Below, in pieces: positions 59,736 through 64,000 of a stretch of DNA of 64,000 nucleotides (the stretch's first letter is position 1; every line of letters begins with the position of its first letter). Location: assembly GCA_016271365.2 (NCBI GenBank), contig CM057456.1, forward strand, positions 1,398,751,001 to 1,398,815,000, given 5' to 3'. Source of the DNA: Neoceratodus forsteri. Its lineage: Eukaryota; Chordata; Ceratodontiformes; Ceratodontidae. Both the position numbers and the translations under genes were made by a program. The notes beneath the pieces were generated by a model. It did no database searches and had not been told where the DNA came from. It saw only the letters and a program-made list of their open reading frames with translations.

Positions 59736-61329
59736 GGGTTATTACCTGATTCAACGAAAATGTAACTATATTCACTGCGCCATACATGGATGCATGTTTG
59801 CCAGTTCTAAAGTGGGCATAAATAACAAAACTGAGCTACATATAGAAAATCTTCCAGCTAACCTGCTGGTTAGGGGGAATCCTATTTTTTTTTTTTTGGG
59901 GGGGGGGTTCTAGGACCAGTGACACATTTTAATGTAATTTCATTTTGTTGCAATTAAATCACATAAAAGTATTAAACACAAAGCATAAAAGTTGGTATAT
60001 GGACCATACCTTCAGCTTTATTAGACAGTGTTCTTTTTATTGAACACTGAAGAAAGAGAAAGCTGTTTATCCTAACCAAAACAAACAAACAAAAATAGAC
60101 AAAGTGCAAATAGCCATTTTTTAAAAAATTAACAGGATTAGATTGGTGGTTTAGGGGAAACATTTTCTTCTTGTTCTGAGCAGTAGAGCTAGTGGGCATA
60201 CCATTGCTCCTGGAAATTCTGTGGTTAGGCAGCAAAATAATTCAGGGTAATCCGAGGAGACATTTTTTGTAAACAAAGTGTATTAAACCTAGACCAACCA
60301 GTGAAACCATTCAAAGTCGTCGGAACACAGGAAAATAATATCAATTGCAATATTATCGGAAGGTAAAATTAACCCTCTCTTTCAGTTCAGTATTCTGCTA
60401 CACCACATCTCTTCCAGACCTTGAACCATCACCACCAGCAACAGCAGCTGGTCCCATGCAAGGTATCTCACTCTGCCTTCTGATCTACTCTCTGACAGCA
60501 ATCAGCATCAAACTGCCAAAGATACCAGTTGGAGGGGCAAGGATACATGATCACCACATGAGGAAGCCTGCATCCTATTTACTTGACATTTATAATACTA
60601 TTTTATGATCAGCAGTTCCGTCTCTCACCTGAAACTTCCAAGCGGATCCACACCCCACACTTCCCTCCACAGCCCTGCTATGGGCCAGCACTACAGCTCT
60701 GACTGTGCAGAGTCTTCCCATCAGCCAATGAAAGTGATAAAAATCATAAAAAATGTATTTTAACAAAATGTTAAAATGATACCCAGAATGCCTAGCAAGT
60801 GTCACTGTTGAACAGTTGATAGAAACGGAGCATATTTATAATGTTCACAACACTTTGGAAAGGAAAAAAAATGGTAGTTATACTTAGAAAACATTTATAA
60901 ATATAAAGAGAGTTATCAAAATGTAGAATATTGGCAGCAATAACAATGTAAAACAGACACAGCTGTTGAACCCGTCTAGTTTTCTTAAAATGACACTTTT
61001 TATGTGTTTGAGAAAGCAATCGTAGTGTGTGATTTTCCCATTTTATTTTCTGTCTAACATATTATTCCTACCAGTGCATGCCATGTTACAAGCTTATTAA
61101 GCCATTCCAGAGCATGGTTCTACTTCTGGCATCTACCAGCCCAACCATGGATTAATGTCACAGTAGAACTATGCTCTATCATTGTTTAATGCTTACAGAA
61201 CAAGATCACAAAAAAAGCAGTGCGAGAGGAAAATGCTGAATTGTTTACACTGAAGCTGGATCAATTCCTTATAGAGAATAACTTTACCGAGTGCTGCATT
61301 TCTTTTTTTCAGACTTTGCAAACCGGATA
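59736..61329. other. IL6-B intron 2, no recognised element
   Basis: Counterpart of 16010-17600, AT-rich with no coding signal. Confidence 0.5.
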
Positions 61330-61515
61330 AGGCCCACTAGGCACAAGTGCCTGTTTTCAGGAGTGACATGGGAGCACTGGGGTTAAGTGACTTGCTCAGA
61401 GTCATACAGTATGCAAGTGGAGGCTGTGAGAATCAAACTCAGGTCTGGTCTGCTGGATGTATCAAGCTTGTTCACACCTTGGTCCTCTAACCTCTAGGCT
61501 ATACTGCCAGCCCAA
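61330..61515 (+). mobile_element. MIR/L2-type SINE-like fragment (copy B)
   Basis: Counterpart of 17605-17795, with the same 'gttaagtgacttgctcaga' and 'gaatcaaactcaggtctg' blocks. Confidence 0.6.
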
Positions 61516-62032
61516 ATGAACTAGCATAGGAAGGGCGGTGATTGAGGGCATCCTTCAGAGCAGAATAATTATGCCATGGAGAAAAAGATGAATGTCTGTC
61601 CCTCAGATTATCAGAACATTCCATCAGTGGTTTTCCTATTCATTAGCCCAGACTCCATCCAATTTACTGGTTGCACTTCCTATGGATTACTGATATATTT
61701 TCTTCCAGCACTTTCACAGACAAAGCCTAGGAACACAAAGAAGAGCAGGGATTGCTAGGGGAAAGAGTGGGATGTTTGCTACATGATTTAGGGCATAACA
61801 TGAGCAAAAAGTAAGTTGTACAATGTGTAGTATTACCAAGATTCAGAAAAAGTAAAAGAAAAATATAAGTTTTTAAAACCGTCATACAGTTTTATGCATT
61901 GATAAAAAAATTGTATTAATACAGTCTATCTATATGAAAATAGTACTGACACTATGTAATTGTCACTTTTTACTTTGTTACAACCAAAAAACATATATTG
62001 ATAATATACTCCAAAAGCCATAACATATAGAA

Positions 62033-62672
62033 TAGTGTATGGTTGCTCATACACAACAAGAATATGTTGCCATCAAAGAGATGTGATGACATCACACAGA
62101 CCTCTAGAGGTCCATGTGACGGAATCACTTCCCCGAGATGGCAATAATGCCTTGTTGAGTTTAAGCAACCATATACTATTTTATATAGTATATGGTTCCC
62201 CAAACTGTAAGAGGTTTGACTTTTGACAAGGTTCATACCTTGTGAATATTGTCCCGCATGCTTGCTCGGTCGCTCCCTCCCGGTACATGCTGCAATCGCC
62301 ATCCAGTTCCGACACCGACGATACTGGTGCTTCACTGCTTCCTGTGGTCTAGCTCTTGGCAAAGCAATAAAAAAAAAAAAACTGGCAAACTAATAGCTTG
62401 GAAACACAGAGCCGAGAATGGCAGTCCGTGTCCCAACTATCTGACTGAATGGCACTACCGACTGATCGTTAGACACCTCCGCCATTTTAGAGCACATTTT
62501 TTGATCAGCTCTGTTTTCAGCCAATCATGTAGCAGCTCAAGGCTGAAAAGTTGTTGTACTGTCGATCTGACATCAGAACGATAGTACAACAACTTTTTTG
62601 ACCTTTGAACTGTGCTACAACAACATTGGGAAGCCACTGTTTTCCATCTAGAATAAACCCTAACCATATAAT
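62033..62672 (+). mobile_element. DNA-transposon-like element with terminal palindrome (copy B)
   Basis: Counterpart of 18315-18954. The left palindrome is 62033-62178 and the inner hairpin is near 62549-62600. Because both copies carry it, it predates the duplication. Confidence 0.6.
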
Positions 62673-62941
62673 ATAAATAGTATCACCACATATAAAATAA
62701 TATCAATATGTAGAAGCTATATCAATGGAGAAAAAATTTAATGACTGGTCTACTGGCTCTCATTTTTAAGAATCAAGTTTCTAGCTCCATTGGTTCCAAA
62801 GTTAGACATTTTAAAGGTTTTTTTTTTTTTTGTTAAATAGGATAACATTGAAACCATTAGGACTGCAAACTTAATTTTTTTTAATGAAAGCTTGTAGTCA
62901 GCTAAGCTGTATATTGATAAGATATAGAGAATAATGCATGG

Positions 62942-63073
62942 GGTCCTGAACATTATGAAAATTTAATGCACACCCGAGGTGAGGGATGCATCATTAAACC
63001 CCGGCGACGAAGCTCGAGGGGTTTATCAATGCATCCCTCTACCGGTGCTTTAAATTTCATAATGCCCAGGACC
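62942..63073. repeat. Terminal palindrome of the 62.9-kb element
   Basis: Arms of about 58-61 bases pair with small gaps. The inner part 'gagggatgcatcattaaacc' pairs with 'ggtttatcaatgcatccctc'. Confidence 0.8.
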
Positions 63074-63491
63074 TGTCTTATTTTATATAATTGCTGGTGC
63101 AAATTTTTATCCGCTGATAAAGTTAAGGTAATGAGAAACAATAGATATTAAATCTGTGCAAGTTTATTGACAAAAATCAGACAACCGCTAAATTAATATC
63201 AGTGGTGAAAATGTTACTTAAAGCTGAGAGTAAATTGCAGAGCTGAGTCCTCCGTGGCAAGTTGTATCTCCGTTTGCTCAGTGTCCGTTGCTGCCGACGA
63301 GTTCGTTGCCATGGATACGGAGGTCATATGTCAAGTCCCTGAAATGAATTGAGGGACAGTGTTCAAAATCTCAGATAGATTCTAACGGATATGAATGTAA
63401 AATCTCTGTTTTTATTTTTGTTTGCTTTTTTTTTACTCTAGGAGGCAACTAATTAACATATGGATTGTACTGTGTCACTAGCTACGTACCT

Positions 63492-63842
63492 CTAGTCTGA
63501 ATCTGATTCAATTACTGGACGCCTTCGCTTGATTTTGCTTCTTTCTTCGGGAGCTGCATGGTAGAAATTTATTGACACCCCCTGGTTGATCACGCAGTTT
63601 GGACCAAATATTGTTTGAAGAGAGTTTGGTTTTCTGATTTCATTTACATTCATTTGACCACTGCTGGGGTTTTTGAACAGACAAGTCGATGTTGAGGGCT
63701 GCTGGTTTTCTTGTGTCTCAGGTAGGTACTGTAGGAGACTTGATATTTTACGCTGTTTCTTTTCTGACAGGATTGAATAATTATTTATGCTCTGCAGGTT
63801 TCGATGGCAGAGATTTGTTGTACCTCGGTGGGGGCACATCAC
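63492..63842 (-). CDS. Possible accessory ORF of the 62.9-kb element
   Basis: A 116-codon minus-strand frame. Its C-terminal third reads like real protein: 'IFGPNCVINQGVSINFYHA', then the basic 'RSKIKRRRP', then an acidic tail 'VIESDSD' before the stop. The N-terminal part is Ser/Gln-rich and may be partly intron. I recognise no domain. The strand and position inside a transposon-like insertion suggest an element-encoded accessory protein or exon, but chance is not excluded. Confidence 0.3.
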   Translation of the reverse strand: MMCPHRGTTNLCHRNLQSINNYSILSEKKQRKISSLLQYLPETQENQQPSTSTCLFKNPSSGQMNVNEIRKPNSLQTIFGPNCVINQGVSINFYHAAPEERSKIKRRRPVIESDSD

Positions 63843-64000
63843 AGTCTATTAACCTCTGTATTGAGGTTTCTGGGTTGAATGGTTTGTAATTCGTTTGCAG
63901 TTAGCTATGCCTGCAGCAGTTTTCATTGTGGACATCATTGTTCTGAGTTTGCTCATGCCCCGTTCATATTCCTGAACCAAAGTGATCCCTGGGCTGCGTT

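Larger units (their letters stand above)
43280..62925 (+). repeat. Segmental duplication, copy B
   Basis: This is the second direct copy of the segment at 1-19205. Relative to copy A it has an extra DNA-transposon-like insertion near 58808-59735, and it lacks 442 bases in IL6 intron 2 that copy A keeps (15403-15852). At 62925 the match stops at a new palindrome-bearing sequence. That is more easily explained by an insertion than by the true end of the duplication, but the window ends before the match could resume. Confidence 0.95.
62926..64000. mobile_element. Palindrome-bearing insertion, right end outside window
   Basis: The match to copy A stops after 'gataagatat'. The new sequence starts 'agagaataatgcatggggtc' and forms a 132-bp imperfect palindrome (62942-63073), with arms 'ggtcctgaacattatgaaa' and its near inverse and a centre around 'cggcgacgaagctcga'. 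This repeats the architecture of the 18.3-kb and 58.8-kb elements. The element is at least 1.07 kb. An alternative is that 62925 is a duplication breakpoint rather than an insertion site. Confidence 0.55.

Noticed and set aside
1..64000. Endogenous retrovirus or other viral insertion
   Set aside because: No LTR pairs, primer-binding site, gag/protease or envelope-like frame was seen. All reverse transcriptase motifs are of the LINE type.
1..64000. tRNA or rRNA genes
   Set aside because: No cloverleaf-compatible sequence with A/B boxes or ribosomal RNA block was recognised by eye; a tRNAscan or Rfam search would settle this.

Overview
This is eukaryotic, vertebrate nuclear DNA. It is AT-rich and intron-containing, and it is packed with non-LTR retrotransposons (LINEs) and small DNA transposons. 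The only host gene I can support is interleukin-6 (IL6), recognised from its five-exon layout, the two IL-6 cysteine pairs and the last-exon signature. The CR1/L2-type LINE load and the CR1 tails that read 'agaaacatagaa' on the + strand suggest an amphibian, perhaps a caecilian. That is a guess, and the species cannot be fixed from the sequence alone.

Layout. Positions 1-19205 and 43280-62925 are two direct copies (A and B) of one segment, about 43.3-43.7 kb apart. The window therefore spans a little more than one period of a tandem segmental duplication. Each copy holds, in order: a Rex1/L2-like LINE (+); a nest of CR1 LINEs (-); a near full-length CR1-like LINE (+) with a tandem-repeat 5' end, an ORF1 with zinc-motif and esterase domains, an endonuclease and a reverse transcriptase; about 1.5 kb of quiet DNA; and the IL6 promoter with exons 1-2 and most of intron 2.

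IL6 copy A is seen whole (exons at 14900-14915, 15020-15227, 20233-20346, 20467-20613 and 25512-25688). Its exon 2 lacks one G in a G-run, which breaks the reading frame. Copy B has an intact exon 2 (58152-58167 and 58272-58480), but its exons 3-5 would lie beyond the window. Both copies keep an IL6-type proximal promoter (kappaB, C/EBP-like and CRE-like sites and an AT-rich TATA). This looks like a tandem IL6 duplication in which one copy is decaying, unless the missing base is an assembly error.

The stretch between the copies (19.2-43.3 kb) holds the 3' part of IL6-A, several old LINE fragments (26-28, 29.5-31.4, 33.3-35.9 and 37.2-40.5 kb), a lone CR1 tail (40.5-41.5 kb), a hAT-like remnant (28.1-28.8 kb) and a cluster of fold-back palindromes (42.5-42.8 kb).

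The most unusual signal is a group of three DNA-transposon-like elements (18.3-19.0 kb with its B copy, 58.8-59.7 kb, and 62.9 kb to the window end). Each begins with a 120-150 bp imperfect palindrome. Two of them sit only in copy B, inside intron 2 of IL6-B, so they probably inserted after the duplication.
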